Source: an uncultured Akkermansia sp.
GTDB lineage: Bacteria > Verrucomicrobiota > Verrucomicrobiia > Verrucomicrobiales > Akkermansiaceae
Assembly (NCBI GenBank): GCA_947626545.1
Contig: CANQSS010000019.1
Location: 1-38,493, forward strand
DNA: 38,493 nt
Direction: 5' to 3'
The notes under the pieces are model-generated. The model made no database searches and had not been told where the DNA came from. It was given only the letters and a program-made list of their open reading frames with translations. How positions within the stretch are numbered: position 1 is the stretch's first letter; each line of letters starts with the position of its first letter. Positions 25,820 through 33,451 of the stretch are shown piece by piece. Made by a program: the position numbers and the translations under genes.

Positions 25820-27205
25820 ATGACAACGGATTTGATTATCATCGGTGGTGGGCCTGCCGGCTATGTGGCGGCCATTCGCGCGGCGCAGTTGGGCAAGAAG
25901 GTGATTTGCATTGAAAAGGAGCGTGTGGGAGGAACCTGCCTCAATTGGGGATGCATACCGACCAAAGCTCTGCTGGAGAGTGCGGAGATGTTTCGTAAAA
26001 TGACTCAAGGAGCAAAGGCGTACGGTGTAAACGCGCAGGAGGTAACTGCCGATTGGGAAGCCATGGTTGCGCGCTCGCGTGCGGTGAGTGATCGTTTGTG
26101 CAGCGGTATTGAGTTCCTCTTCAAAAAACACGGCGTTGAACGTCTGCAAGGCACGGCTTCTGTCCCCGCCCCAAGTGAGGTGACGCTCACCGCTCCGGAT
26201 GGCACTATTTCGAATCTCCAAGCCTCCAAAATTATGATCGCCACCGGTGCGCGTACGCGCGAGATTCCCGCTTTTCCCATGGATGGCACGCGCATCATCG
26301 GCAGCAAGCAAGCCCTCACCCTGCCCAAAGTCCCCGCAAGTATGCTCGTCATCGGTTCTGGTGCCATTGGCTCCGAATTTTCCTATCTGTACAGCTCCTT
26401 GGGCTGCAAAGTCACTTTAGTGGAGGCTTTGCCCAACCTGCTGCCCAACGAGGACGATGAAATGAGCAAAACTATGGAGCGTGCTTTCAAAAAACGCGGC
26501 ATCACCTGCTTGGTGGGAGCCAAGGTGGAAAGTGTATCCACCTCGGAAAGCGGGGTGAAAGCGCACATTACTCGTCCCGGCAAGCCGGATGCCGACGTGG
26601 AAGCAGAGGTTTGCCTGGTGGCCGTGGGTGTTGTGCCCGTTGTCCCGGATGTGCAGGGATTGCAGCTCACCGAACGCGGCTTTGTGCAGGTGAATGAGCG
26701 CTACGAAACGAATCTGCCGGGTGTGTATGCCGCGGGCGACTGCATCGGTGGTATCATGCTGGCACATGCCGCCAGTTTCGAGGCTGTTCAGGCGGTGGAG
26801 GGCATGTTCCTGCCCGGCTCAACACCGAAAAAGCCCACCTTGGTTCCCGGCTGCACTTATTGCCACCCACAGGTCGCCAGCGTCGGTAAGCGTGAGCGCG
26901 AACTCAAGCAGGCCGGTATCTCTTACAAGGTTGGCAAATTTCCCTTCCAGGCTATTGGTCGTGCCGTGGCTGCAGGAGAGACGGAGGGCTTCGTGAAACT
27001 GCTCTTTGGCACGGAGCATGGCGAGTTGCTGGGCGCTCACATCGTGGGTGAAGGCGCCACGGAACTCATCGCCACGCCTCAGTTGGGCATTTCGGCTGAA
27101 CTTACGGATGAAGACCTGCACGCTGTGATTTTTGCGCATCCAACCCTTTCCGAAGCCATCCACGAGGCCACTTTGGCGGCTGATGGTATACCCGTCCATG
27201 CTTGA
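25820..27205 (+). CDS. lpdA: dihydrolipoyl dehydrogenase (E3)
   Basis: FAD enzyme of 461 aa that reoxidises the dihydrolipoyl groups of 2-oxoacid dehydrogenases or the glycine cleavage system. The FAD-binding GGGPAG (10-15) and the redox disulfide GGTCLNWGCIPTK (Cys40, Cys45) are intact. An NAD-binding GSGAIGSEF block lies near 178, and VYAAGDC is near residue 306. The C-terminal HPTLSE (His440, Glu445) is the catalytic base pair. No E1, E2 or lipoylation gene is nearby, so the partner complex is not shown. In-frame ATGs upstream lie within the promoter (25808), which favours the start at 25820. A GYF_2 membrane protein follows after 5 nt and is probably co-transcribed. Confidence 0.95.
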   Translation: MTTDLIIIGGGPAGYVAAIRAAQLGKKVICIEKERVGGTCLNWGCIPTKALLESAEMFRKMTQGAKAYGVNAQEVTADWEAMVARSRAVSDRLCSGIEFLFKKHGVERLQGTASVPAPSEVTLTAPDGTISNLQASKIMIATGARTREIPAFPMDGTRIIGSKQALTLPKVPASMLVIGSGAIGSEFSYLYSSLGCKVTLVEALPNLLPNEDDEMSKTMERAFKKRGITCLVGAKVESVSTSESGVKAHITRPGKPDADVEAEVCLVAVGVVPVVPDVQGLQLTERGFVQVNERYETNLPGVYAAGDCIGGIMLAHAASFEAVQAVEGMFLPGSTPKKPTLVPGCTYCHPQVASVGKRERELKQAGISYKVGKFPFQAIGRAVAAGETEGFVKLLFGTEHGELLGAHIVGEGATELIATPQLGISAELTDEDLHAVIFAHPTLSEAIHEATLAADGIPVHA

Positions 27206-27210
27206 TTACC

Positions 27211-27567
27211 ATGGCTCGCAAATTTTACTACGACACCGGAGAGGAAAAGGTCGGACCCATTACCGGGCACGACTTGCTTCGCTTGCGTGCCGAGGGTCGT
27301 ATTGCTGATGACACTTGGGTGCGCCGCGCTGACTCTGCTACTTGGCGACATCTCTCCGAGGTGGATTTGCAAAAGGAAGAGGAGGAAGAAACTAATCCCT
27401 CGCTCTGGCGGCTGCTAACGCGGCACACGAGCTGGAGCGGTCTCCTGCTTTTCGTCGCTGTTGTCATTGTACTGGGAACTCTGTTCGTTGGCTTGGTGTC
27501 CGTCGCAGGACCGTTGTTGCTCATTTTCTTGATAATTTGGCTTCTGAGTCGGCTTGTTAAAAGCTGA
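27211..27567 (+). CDS. GYF_2-domain small membrane protein
   Basis: Protein of 118 aa. Residues 1-55 fit the GYF_2 (DUF4339) pattern: KFYYDTGEEKVGPIT, a helix LLRLRAEGRI, then DTWVRRADSATWRHLSEV with the typical spaced Trp residues. An acidic linker (QKEEEEETN) leads to two closely spaced hydrophobic segments (about 74-94 and 96-115), so the domain probably hangs in the cytoplasm from the inner membrane. GYF_2 domains are thought to bind proline-rich or other short peptides; no partner is known here. The start is ATG 27211, 5 nt after the lpd stop; an earlier TTG at 27202 overlaps that stop. Confidence 0.8.
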   Translation: MARKFYYDTGEEKVGPITGHDLLRLRAEGRIADDTWVRRADSATWRHLSEVDLQKEEEEETNPSLWRLLTRHTSWSGLLLFVAVVIVLGTLFVGLVSVAGPLLLIFLIIWLLSRLVKS

Positions 27568-27778
27568 ACTCCGTCATGTAACATTCCAAAACGAACACGC
27601 GCACTCAGCAAATTGAGGCTCTCTCCGCCAACTCTCTTAGCGAGAATGCAGCGCAAGCATATTGCTTCTTCCGTGTAAAAAGCGACTCCGTTCTCGATAG
27701 CTTGCTCATTTTAGCAGCTCCTCGGTGACTCCATTTTTGTGGCAATGAGGAACGAGGAAGAGCTGAAGGAAGACCTCC
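27568..27778. other. intergenic gap with no clear element
   Basis: Between the ends of convergent genes. I see only a weak 5-bp hairpin AAGCA-TAT-TGCTT near 27655-27667, too short to call a terminator. Confidence 0.4.
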
Positions 27779-28348
27779 CTAATCATCGATACTACGCAGC
27801 ATTTTTGCGGGCACGCCGCCCACGATGGCTCGCGCTGGTACATCTTTGGTCACCACGGCGCCGGCAGCAACGACAGCATAGTCGCCTATGGTAACCCCTG
27901 GCAAAATTGTCACGCGTGCTCCCAGCCACACCCCTCGCCCTATGCGAATAGGAGCGTGGGAAAGATTTTGCCTCTGCTCAGGAACAAAATGGTGATTGAG
28001 CGTGGCGAGGATAACGCTGTGACCAATTAAACAGTCGTCTCCGATGTAGATACCTCCCTGATCTTGGAATTGACAGCACGAGTTGATAAAAACACGCTTT
28101 CCGATGTGAATATTGCGACCAAAATCGGTGTAGAAGGGAGGGAACAGAGTGAAGGTATCATCTGTCTCCTGCTCCGTGAGTTGTGCAAAGATCTGTTGCA
28201 CTTCCTCCGGTGTGTGGTAGGCGTTGTTCAGCTCGGACAGAATGCGCCGCGCGGCGTCACTCTGCGCCCGCATAAAGGATATCATCTCCACCCCTTCCAA
28301 TGGCTCCCCATCTGCTATTTTTTGCCGAAATATCTCAAGTGTCATCAT
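27779..28348 (-). CDS. LacA/Maa-type hexapeptide O-acetyltransferase
   Basis: Protein of 189 aa, the usual size for the maltose/galactoside acetyltransferase family. The N-terminal helical part (1-70) precedes a left-handed beta-helix of hexapeptide repeats with the ordered blocks IHIGKRVFINSCCQFQD, GIYIGDDCLIGHSVIL, IRIGRGVWLGARVTIL and TIGDYAVVAAGAVVTKDV, closing with AIVGGVPAKML. LNHHF carries the expected catalytic His. These enzymes move acetyl from acetyl-CoA to a sugar hydroxyl; the substrate is unknown. It is cytoplasmic and monocistronic, with a good promoter at 28383-28412. Confidence 0.92.
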   Translation of the reverse strand: MMTLEIFRQKIADGEPLEGVEMISFMRAQSDAARRILSELNNAYHTPEEVQQIFAQLTEQETDDTFTLFPPFYTDFGRNIHIGKRVFINSCCQFQDQGGIYIGDDCLIGHSVILATLNHHFVPEQRQNLSHAPIRIGRGVWLGARVTILPGVTIGDYAVVAAGAVVTKDVPARAIVGGVPAKMLRSIDD

Positions 28349-28382
28349 AGCCCTTCTCTCACAATCTCTTTTATTTCCCGAG

Positions 28383-28412
28383 CTTATATCACGAAATGTC
28401 TCTTGTTGTCAA
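28383..28412 (-). promoter_or_regulatory. promoter of the acetyltransferase gene
   Basis: On the minus strand: TTGACA (28412-28407), an 18-nt spacer and TATAAG (28388-28383). Leader of about 28 nt; weak AGAAGGG before the ATG. Confidence 0.65.
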
Positions 28413-28439
28413 TCCGTTTTGCATTCCATCGCAAACGCC

Positions 28440-28458
28440 ACATCCGTCCCAAGAAAAA
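28440..28458 (-). repeat. 18/19-nt dispersed motif, copy 3
   Basis: On the minus strand it reads TTTTTCTTGGGACGGATGT, identical over 19 nt to 11006-11024. It lies about 30 nt upstream of the acetyltransferase -35, a spacing like that of copies 1 and 2 relative to their genes. Confidence 0.6.
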
Positions 28459-28507
28459 GCACCTCCAATGGTAATTAACGGCACATCATGCAGCGCAAGA
28501 CGTTGGT

Positions 28508-28651
28508 TATTTACGATTTACGATTTACAAATAATGCGCAGCGGAGCTGCGGACGGCGAGTAAACAGCGCAGATGCGCTGTCCATACGCACTTACAGCCG
28601 TCGTGCGTGTTGTACATCGTACATAGCAACCGCATTTTCTAATGCGGTTGC
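28508..28651. repeat. modular intergenic repeat element, copy 8
   Basis: Tandem ATTTACG units (28508-28528), then ACAAATAATGCGCAGCGGAG as in copy 5, a CAGCGCAGATGCGCTGT hairpin, GTACATCGTACATA, and the terminal hairpin GCAACCGCATT-TTCT-AATGCGGTTGC (28626-28651), the same as in copy 7. Together with the short flank it fills the 28459-28673 gap. Confidence 0.75.
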
Positions 28652-28673
28652 CCTTGGGGCTTTCTTAAATATC

Positions 28674-28702
28674 TTGCTTTATCCTTCTTTCAGGCTTAAA
28701 AT
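28674..28702 (+). promoter_or_regulatory. promoter of the repeat lipoprotein gene
   Basis: TTGCTT (28674-28679), a 17-nt spacer and TAAAAT (28697-28702). The ATG at 28713 is 10 nt after the -10. Confidence 0.5.
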
Positions 28703-28712
28703 CAACGCAGCC

Positions 28713-29213
28713 ATGGGAAATTTTCGATCCGTTCTTATCCTGTCCGCTCTGCTTGCTTCCTGCGAATTTATCCCAAATAATGCCGCAGAAGTCTCTGGCG
28801 CCAGTGCTCCCTCGCCATCATACAAAGAGACCACCATTCCACCGCAAACGGTGATTCCTTACGATCGGGATGGAGTGAAGACAGGCTCTTACAAAAAAAG
28901 TGGTACGGCAATCAATCAGTATGATCAATACGGAAAGAAAATAGGTTCGCTGAAAGAAACTTCAAACGGATATTCCTCCTACGACAAATACGGAGCCAAA
29001 ACGGGGAGCTTCAAAACAAACGGCGCCACAACCACGCAATACGATAAGTATGGTTCAAAAATAGGAACTTATAAGACCAGCTCAACTGGCGTTACAACCT
29101 CCTACGACAAGTACGGAAGGAAGACGGGAAGTTTCAAGGAAGACTCCTCCGGACGCATCACAGAATACGATAAAAACGGGAAAAAAATTGGAAGCTACAA
29201 GCAAAAGCGCTAA
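28713..29213 (+). CDS. small lipoprotein with six YDxxGxKxGSxK repeats
   Basis: Protein of 166 aa. The signal peptide ends in a lipobox LLASC (Cys17), so the mature protein should be lipid-anchored. A short Pro/Ser linker follows, then six repeats of 20-21 aa, each opening Y-D-x-x-G-x-K-x-G-S/T-x-K (e.g. YDKYGRKTGSFK) followed by a Ser/Thr-rich half. The pattern recalls short beta-hairpin repeats such as MORN or RHS-type YD motifs, but matches none exactly. It is very basic and polar, as expected for a surface or peptidoglycan-facing adhesin-like protein; the function is unknown. The start at 28713 is chosen because it gives the lipobox; the frame is open further upstream only through repeat-element DNA. 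Confidence 0.82.
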   Translation: MGNFRSVLILSALLASCEFIPNNAAEVSGASAPSPSYKETTIPPQTVIPYDRDGVKTGSYKKSGTAINQYDQYGKKIGSLKETSNGYSSYDKYGAKTGSFKTNGATTTQYDKYGSKIGTYKTSSTGVTTSYDKYGRKTGSFKEDSSGRITEYDKNGKKIGSYKQKR

Positions 29214-29422
29214 ACAAAATGCCAGCATCGTTGGAAAGCGAAAGGGAAGGCTGCACATGGCAGCGATGGGGAGCGTCTGCGAGTCTTTGGTGGTGTCCAT
29301 AAAAGATCCCCTTGTTCCTCCTCACGCCAATCCAATGTTTGCCTCCCCCTTACCCGTCAATTTGCTCACTCTTCGGCATTTTTAAGGATTCATGGTTCAT
29401 TCTTTCATCATTTGTTTCTTAG

Positions 29423-30661
29423 TTAAAAATTGAAACGCAGGGCAACAGAATACTGCCGGCCGGTAAAGCCTCGTTCACCCGTGGCATCTCGACCGGAGGC
29501 ATGAGTGTACTCGGTGCCGAGCATGATCCGGGCGCGATCAGACTTCTCCGGATCGAGGTAGAAATTGACGCCGAAATAGAACGACTGTGAGAGATCGCAA
29601 GTGGTGGAATACGTGCTGTTGGTGGAGGCGTAGCGACCGCCACTCTCCACGGCGTTGCTGCCGATGGTTAGAGCATACCGAAATACGGCCTCCACCCGTG
29701 GACTGATGCGGTAGGTGGGGATGAACGAGACGCCGCCTACATTCTCCGCGTTCTCCCGCCTGCCTGTGGACGCCGTCACATTGAAACCCGCCATCGCTTC
29801 CGCCATGAAACCGAACTTGCCACGTTTCGCCTCCCATGTGAGTGCCACAACATCCCGCGCGCCCGGTCCCTCGTATGATACGAATTCATTTGAGCTACTC
29901 CCGTTCACGAAGGAGTGCATCCAATCGAGATACACCCTGCTCTGCTCTTTGAAGGAATAGCTAATAGAAACGCCAACCATCGCGTTGGTATCGGTACGAA
30001 AAGCGGGCTCAAGCCACAGGTTATCGTGCTGCCCGTTTAACCATGCGCCGAGCAGCCACCCCCACTTAGCGTCGGCATCTGAGTTCTTGAAAGAAATGCC
30101 GTAGAGTGCTTCCGGCGCAAGCTGGTTCACTAAATCACTGCGTTCAATTGTGGGCAGCTTGGAATCTGAGATGCGGTATTCGCCGATGAACGCCGGTTTG
30201 CTCTTGCCAAGTGTAAAGGTGACCGGCTTAAAATTCCCCTGCACATACAGCTCGTACACCGCTGCTTGGGAACGACCGCGCTCCCACCGACCATCGCTGT
30301 ATTTGTACCGTCCGTTCAGCCCGCCAATATCCCAATCGCTGAGCAGTGTAAAATGCCTCAACACCCTTGCCTGGACACCGATGCGGAACCTTCGCCATTC
30401 ATCATTACCTCGTCTGCCAGCCCCGGCAGAAGCTCCCTTCACACGGCCCGCACCGCCTGCGGGGTCCACATACCCCCACTGGTACTGTGGACGCATACGC
30501 AGACTGATTTCCTGGACGTAGGGATTATCCGCATGATCACGTTCGGCATCAAATATCTTAAATGAACGCGCCAAGGTGTCACCCCAGCTCAACTCTCCTT
30601 CGGAGGCCGAAACCGCACATGCCGAAGCCAACAGTATGAAATAGAATCTTCTCTTCATCAT
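29423..30661 (-). CDS. outer-membrane porin, Porin_O_P-like
   Basis: Protein of 412 aa with a signal peptide (1-19, FYFILLASACAVSAS). The rest has alternating amphipathic strands and ends in FNF, the aromatic C-terminus of an outer-membrane barrel. The order YQWGYVDP..., FRIGVQARVLRHFTLLSDWDI..., VTFTLGKSKPAFIGEYRISDSK... and a final strand GRQYSVALRFNF resembles the phosphate-selective porin O/P family. The name does not prove phosphate as solute, though a PhoU-PhoB pair lies 6 kb away. Start ATG 30661 (or 30658). A GTCACC/GGTGAC inverted repeat sits 5 nt upstream of the ATG and may control it. It is divergent from the second barrel gene and converges on the lipoprotein gene; the 29214-29422 gap shows no terminator or repeat that I can support. 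Confidence 0.82.
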   Translation of the reverse strand: MMKRRFYFILLASACAVSASEGELSWGDTLARSFKIFDAERDHADNPYVQEISLRMRPQYQWGYVDPAGGAGRVKGASAGAGRRGNDEWRRFRIGVQARVLRHFTLLSDWDIGGLNGRYKYSDGRWERGRSQAAVYELYVQGNFKPVTFTLGKSKPAFIGEYRISDSKLPTIERSDLVNQLAPEALYGISFKNSDADAKWGWLLGAWLNGQHDNLWLEPAFRTDTNAMVGVSISYSFKEQSRVYLDWMHSFVNGSSSNEFVSYEGPGARDVVALTWEAKRGKFGFMAEAMAGFNVTASTGRRENAENVGGVSFIPTYRISPRVEAVFRYALTIGSNAVESGGRYASTNSTYSTTCDLSQSFYFGVNFYLDPEKSDRARIMLGTEYTHASGRDATGERGFTGRQYSVALRFNF

Positions 30662-30666
30662 CGTAC

Positions 30667-30684
30667 GTCACCACATCCGGTGAC
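30667..30684. promoter_or_regulatory. inverted repeat just upstream of the porin ATG
   Basis: GTCACC-ACATCC-GGTGAC, perfect 6-bp arms, ending 5 nt before the porin start codon. It may be an operator or an mRNA hairpin covering the ribosome site. Confidence 0.4.
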
Positions 30685-30827
30685 ACTTCTTTTCTACCGC
30701 ATCAATTCGCCATCCTGCAAGACATGTACCATGAAACTTTCGTCCCAGAACGTGTGGCGAGATTGCTACGAGTTGCAATATCAAGAGGTGAAACACTGTG
30801 TTTATATACCGGAAATAGAGTTTTTTC

Positions 30828-30855
30828 TTGCATCTTCTCCCGAAAATGATAGGAT
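30828..30855 (+). promoter_or_regulatory. promoter of the phase-variable outer-membrane protein gene
   Basis: TTGCAT (30828-30833), a 16-nt spacer and TAGGAT (30850-30855). Start near 30862 gives a leader of about 26 nt to the ATG at 30888, as at the ankyrin gene. Confidence 0.5.
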
Positions 30856-30903
30856 AGCCCCGTTATCACGAAGTACAACTTACTATCATGAGAACTCGTA
30901 TTA

Positions 30904-30911
30904 CCCCCCCC
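30904..30911 (+). repeat. poly-C tract (C8) in the signal-peptide region, candidate phase switch
   Basis: Eight C after ATG 30888 and five codons, followed by A and TTTGTTATTAGCTC. As assembled, ATG 30888 reaches TAG at 30921 after 11 codons. With nine C it would read MRTRITPPHLLLAHSRRF and continue into the barrel protein. Confidence 0.75.
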
Positions 30912-30940
30912 ATTTGTTATTAGCTCATTCTAGGCGTTTT

Positions 30941-31927
30941 ATGACAGTCAGCGTCTTGGCTGCTGTCGTTTTTCCCTGTGCATTGGCACAGCAATATGTT
31001 CAGCCGGTTTCAGTCATTCCTGGACAGGCCTTTCAATTAGGAAACGTCACGTACGTTCCGGCGACTTCCGCACAAACGGTGATTCCCATTCATCAGGTTC
31101 CGTCTCAACCTACCTCTGGGCAAAGCACGCAAAAGCTGCTTCCACTTACCTCGGTGACAACAGCAACGCCAGCAACCGTAATACCTGCCGCGGTTCCGTC
31201 TACCGTACGCCCGGTTTCCAACCGTCCGCACTCACGCTATGAGGCGCCGCCCACTTCGGCGCCAGGATCTGTAACCTCCCTTACGACGACTCCGCCAACC
31301 CCGACAGTAGCGACGTCTCCCACGATCACGCTGGTGAGTAGGGCGAATAAGCCGAACTTCAGCATTGAAATTACCGGCTCATATAACTTTGCAACAAGAC
31401 GCATTTATTCGGGATACGAGGGGGATGGACCAGAAGTAAACACTACCGGCATAGATCTGACCTTCCTCTACCACATCAACCCCAAAAACGCCATCACGTT
31501 CCGTGTCGGATACTCTTTCGGTACTGATGACGAGACGAATACGGTATATACTGGCTACGGTAGTTATATTGATTACAACCTCGATTTTGATGTCAGTAAT
31601 CTCTACTTCATGCCCGGCTACAGAGGATCAACTTCCATCTCGGATTCTGCCTCTCTCTTCTGGGGTTTTAATCTCGGCATTGTGAGCGAGCATGTGAAAG
31701 CTACAGAAACGATTCCTGGCTACTTTTCCGGCTCCATCTCCGCTTCAGAAGTTGGTTTTGCCTATTCCATTGAAGTAGGAACAAGCATCCGTTTTTCACC
31801 TAACGCTGGGATTGTAATGGCCGCCATCCTCTCCGGATCCACAGCTGAACCGTCTGAAGACGGAGAAAAAATAAAGCAGCAGGTTCTGAACCCGGGACTA
31901 CGTTTCGGAGTCACCATCAGCTTCTGA
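30941..31927 (+). CDS. outer-membrane beta-barrel protein with Ser/Thr/Pro-rich N-terminus, possibly phase-variable
   Basis: From the in-frame ATG 30941 the product is 328 aa. A signal peptide (MTVSVLAAVVFPCALAQQ) is followed by about 110 residues rich in Thr, Pro, Ser and Val (about 30-135) and a C-terminal barrel of about 190 residues (NFSIEITGSYNF... to FGVTISF) that ends in Phe. It looks like a surface barrel with a flexible stalk, OmpA/OprF-sized, and has no OmpA peptidoglycan domain. Function is unknown. The likely full start is ATG 30888, joined only if the poly-C tract has nine C; ATG 30941 could then be a weak fallback, with only TCTAGGCG upstream as possible ribosome site. The frame stays open far upstream (to 30680), but that DNA overlaps the promoter and looks non-coding. 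A strong terminator follows. Confidence 0.8.
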   Translation: MTVSVLAAVVFPCALAQQYVQPVSVIPGQAFQLGNVTYVPATSAQTVIPIHQVPSQPTSGQSTQKLLPLTSVTTATPATVIPAAVPSTVRPVSNRPHSRYEAPPTSAPGSVTSLTTTPPTPTVATSPTITLVSRANKPNFSIEITGSYNFATRRIYSGYEGDGPEVNTTGIDLTFLYHINPKNAITFRVGYSFGTDDETNTVYTGYGSYIDYNLDFDVSNLYFMPGYRGSTSISDSASLFWGFNLGIVSEHVKATETIPGYFSGSISASEVGFAYSIEVGTSIRFSPNAGIVMAAILSGSTAEPSEDGEKIKQQVLNPGLRFGVTISF

Positions 31928-31956
31928 TATTTTCCTCTCACCACTCATCGCCACTA

Positions 31957-31990
31957 AACCTCGCTCAGGAATCTGGGCGAGGTTTTTCTT
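31957..31990 (+). terminator. rho-independent terminator of the outer-membrane protein gene
   Basis: AACCTCGC (31957-31964) pairs with GCGAGGTT (31977-31984), with two further pairs inside, followed by TTTTCTT. Confidence 0.85.
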
Positions 31991-32056
31991 GCTCGGCGTT
32001 TCTACCTTGCCCCAATTCTACCTCGCAGGAGAGAAGACGGAGTAGAAGATGAGTCA

Positions 32057-33397
32057 TCAACGGAGCAGTTCGGCGGGAAGTTGGCTGATGGCAAACAAGG
32101 GGATGTCGAGCAAAGAGCAGCTGCGCGCGGTTCCGTCCGTGTCACTATAAGCGTAGGAAGACACGCCGTAGCTATGCATGGAGGTGCGAGCGATTTTTTC
32201 GGGATTATAGCGTTTGCAGTAACTGCGCAGACTCTTGGCGCGCAGGTTTAGCTCAGCCTTCGCCTCCAGCGGCACCACTCCCTGCTCCGTTTCCAGCAGG
32301 AAATCTATCTCCGCCTGCGCCTTCTCTGCCAGCCAGAAGTAGGGCTGTTGTTCGCACTCGGCCAGCAATTGCTGAAAGACGTACTGCTCTGTGAGTGCTC
32401 CCTTGAATTGTCCGAACACCGCATTCTTCTCCACCAACACAGCGGAAGGCAGCCCGGCCTGTGCAGCCAGCAGACCGACATCGAGAGGGAAAAGTCTGAA
32501 TTGTTCATCTCGGTAACCCGAGAGCGGCAACTGCGGTTGCCTCACATTGTAGGCTGCGTGAAGCAAGCCGGCTTCCTGTAACCATGTGATAGGTGCGCGA
32601 TAAGTGGACGATTTAGCGCCGCGCACGATATCCGCCAGCACAAAACGCTTGTTATCAGCCAACTGAGTGGGGATGGAATCCCATACGTCACACAGACGCA
32701 CCACCTCGGACTCCGGAGCGTGTCGGCTAAAATCGGCCCGGTAATCCGCGAGCAGCCCCATCTGCACTTTTCGCACTTGCACAAATTGACCGGTCTCCAA
32801 ATACGCCTTGACCGCCTCCGGCATGCCGCCGATATAGAAGTAGTTCCGCAGCAGGTTTTCGTACACGTCTTGAAAGCGCGTGATGGTTTCCCAGTCCCGC
32901 TTTCGCAGCAATTCTGCATAACGCTCATGGCCTGTGGCCGTCAAAAATTCGGTGAAGGTGAGCGGATAAAGCATCACGCGATCCACCTTCCCCACGGGAA
33001 AACCTATGCTACGATGTAGCTCCACGCCCAGCAGCGACCCGGCGGCGATGATATGGTATTCCGGCGCTTCCTCGCAGAAGAATTTGAGCGATGACAGCGC
33101 CGCCGAGCATTCCTGAATTTCGTCCAGAATGATCAGTGTTTCACCCGGGCGTACCTCCACCCCACAAATCAGCTGGATATCCTCCAGAAGGCGTTTCACG
33201 TCCGAACTGCGCTCGAAGGCCTCTCGCATTGCCGACGACTTGTCGAAACGAACATAGGCTACCCACTGATACTGTTCCTTGCCGAACTCCCTTGCTAGCC
33301 ACGTTTTTCCCACCTGCCGTGCCCCCAGTAGCAGTAAGGGCTTGCGACGCGGACTCTTGCGCCATTCTTCCAGTTTTTTGATAGCTTCTCGTTTCAT
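32057..33397 (-). CDS. AAA_14 ATPase with C-terminal DUF4143 domain
   Basis: Protein of 446 aa. The N-terminal P-loop domain has Walker A GARQVGKTW (about 23-31), Walker B LIILDEIQ (about 96-103) and the AAGSLLG sensor. The middle and C-terminal part is DUF4143, whose end carries a PD-(D/E)xK-like nuclease fold pattern: EIDFLLE, then PLEAKAE. Members are widespread, often in many copies, and their role is not settled; some are grouped with toxin-antitoxin or defence loci on the strength of context. No partner gene is adjacent here. ATG 33397 gives the usual MKREAIKKLEEW start; a TTG at 33457 would extend it into the tandem repeat. The 33-bp repeat array begins 55 nt upstream. Confidence 0.88.
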   Translation of the reverse strand: MKREAIKKLEEWRKSPRRKPLLLLGARQVGKTWLAREFGKEQYQWVAYVRFDKSSAMREAFERSSDVKRLLEDIQLICGVEVRPGETLIILDEIQECSAALSSLKFFCEEAPEYHIIAAGSLLGVELHRSIGFPVGKVDRVMLYPLTFTEFLTATGHERYAELLRKRDWETITRFQDVYENLLRNYFYIGGMPEAVKAYLETGQFVQVRKVQMGLLADYRADFSRHAPESEVVRLCDVWDSIPTQLADNKRFVLADIVRGAKSSTYRAPITWLQEAGLLHAAYNVRQPQLPLSGYRDEQFRLFPLDVGLLAAQAGLPSAVLVEKNAVFGQFKGALTEQYVFQQLLAECEQQPYFWLAEKAQAEIDFLLETEQGVVPLEAKAELNLRAKSLRSYCKRYNPEKIARTSMHSYGVSSYAYSDTDGTARSCSLLDIPLFAISQLPAELLR

Positions 33398-33451
33398 GAC
33401 TTCAGCTCGTTTTTCATCGTAACCATAATGCGCTGATTTGTCAATATAATT

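Noticed and set aside
30680..30940. N-terminal extension of the barrel protein from ATG 30680
   Set aside because: It would place the signal peptide about 88 residues inside the protein and covers the predicted promoter.
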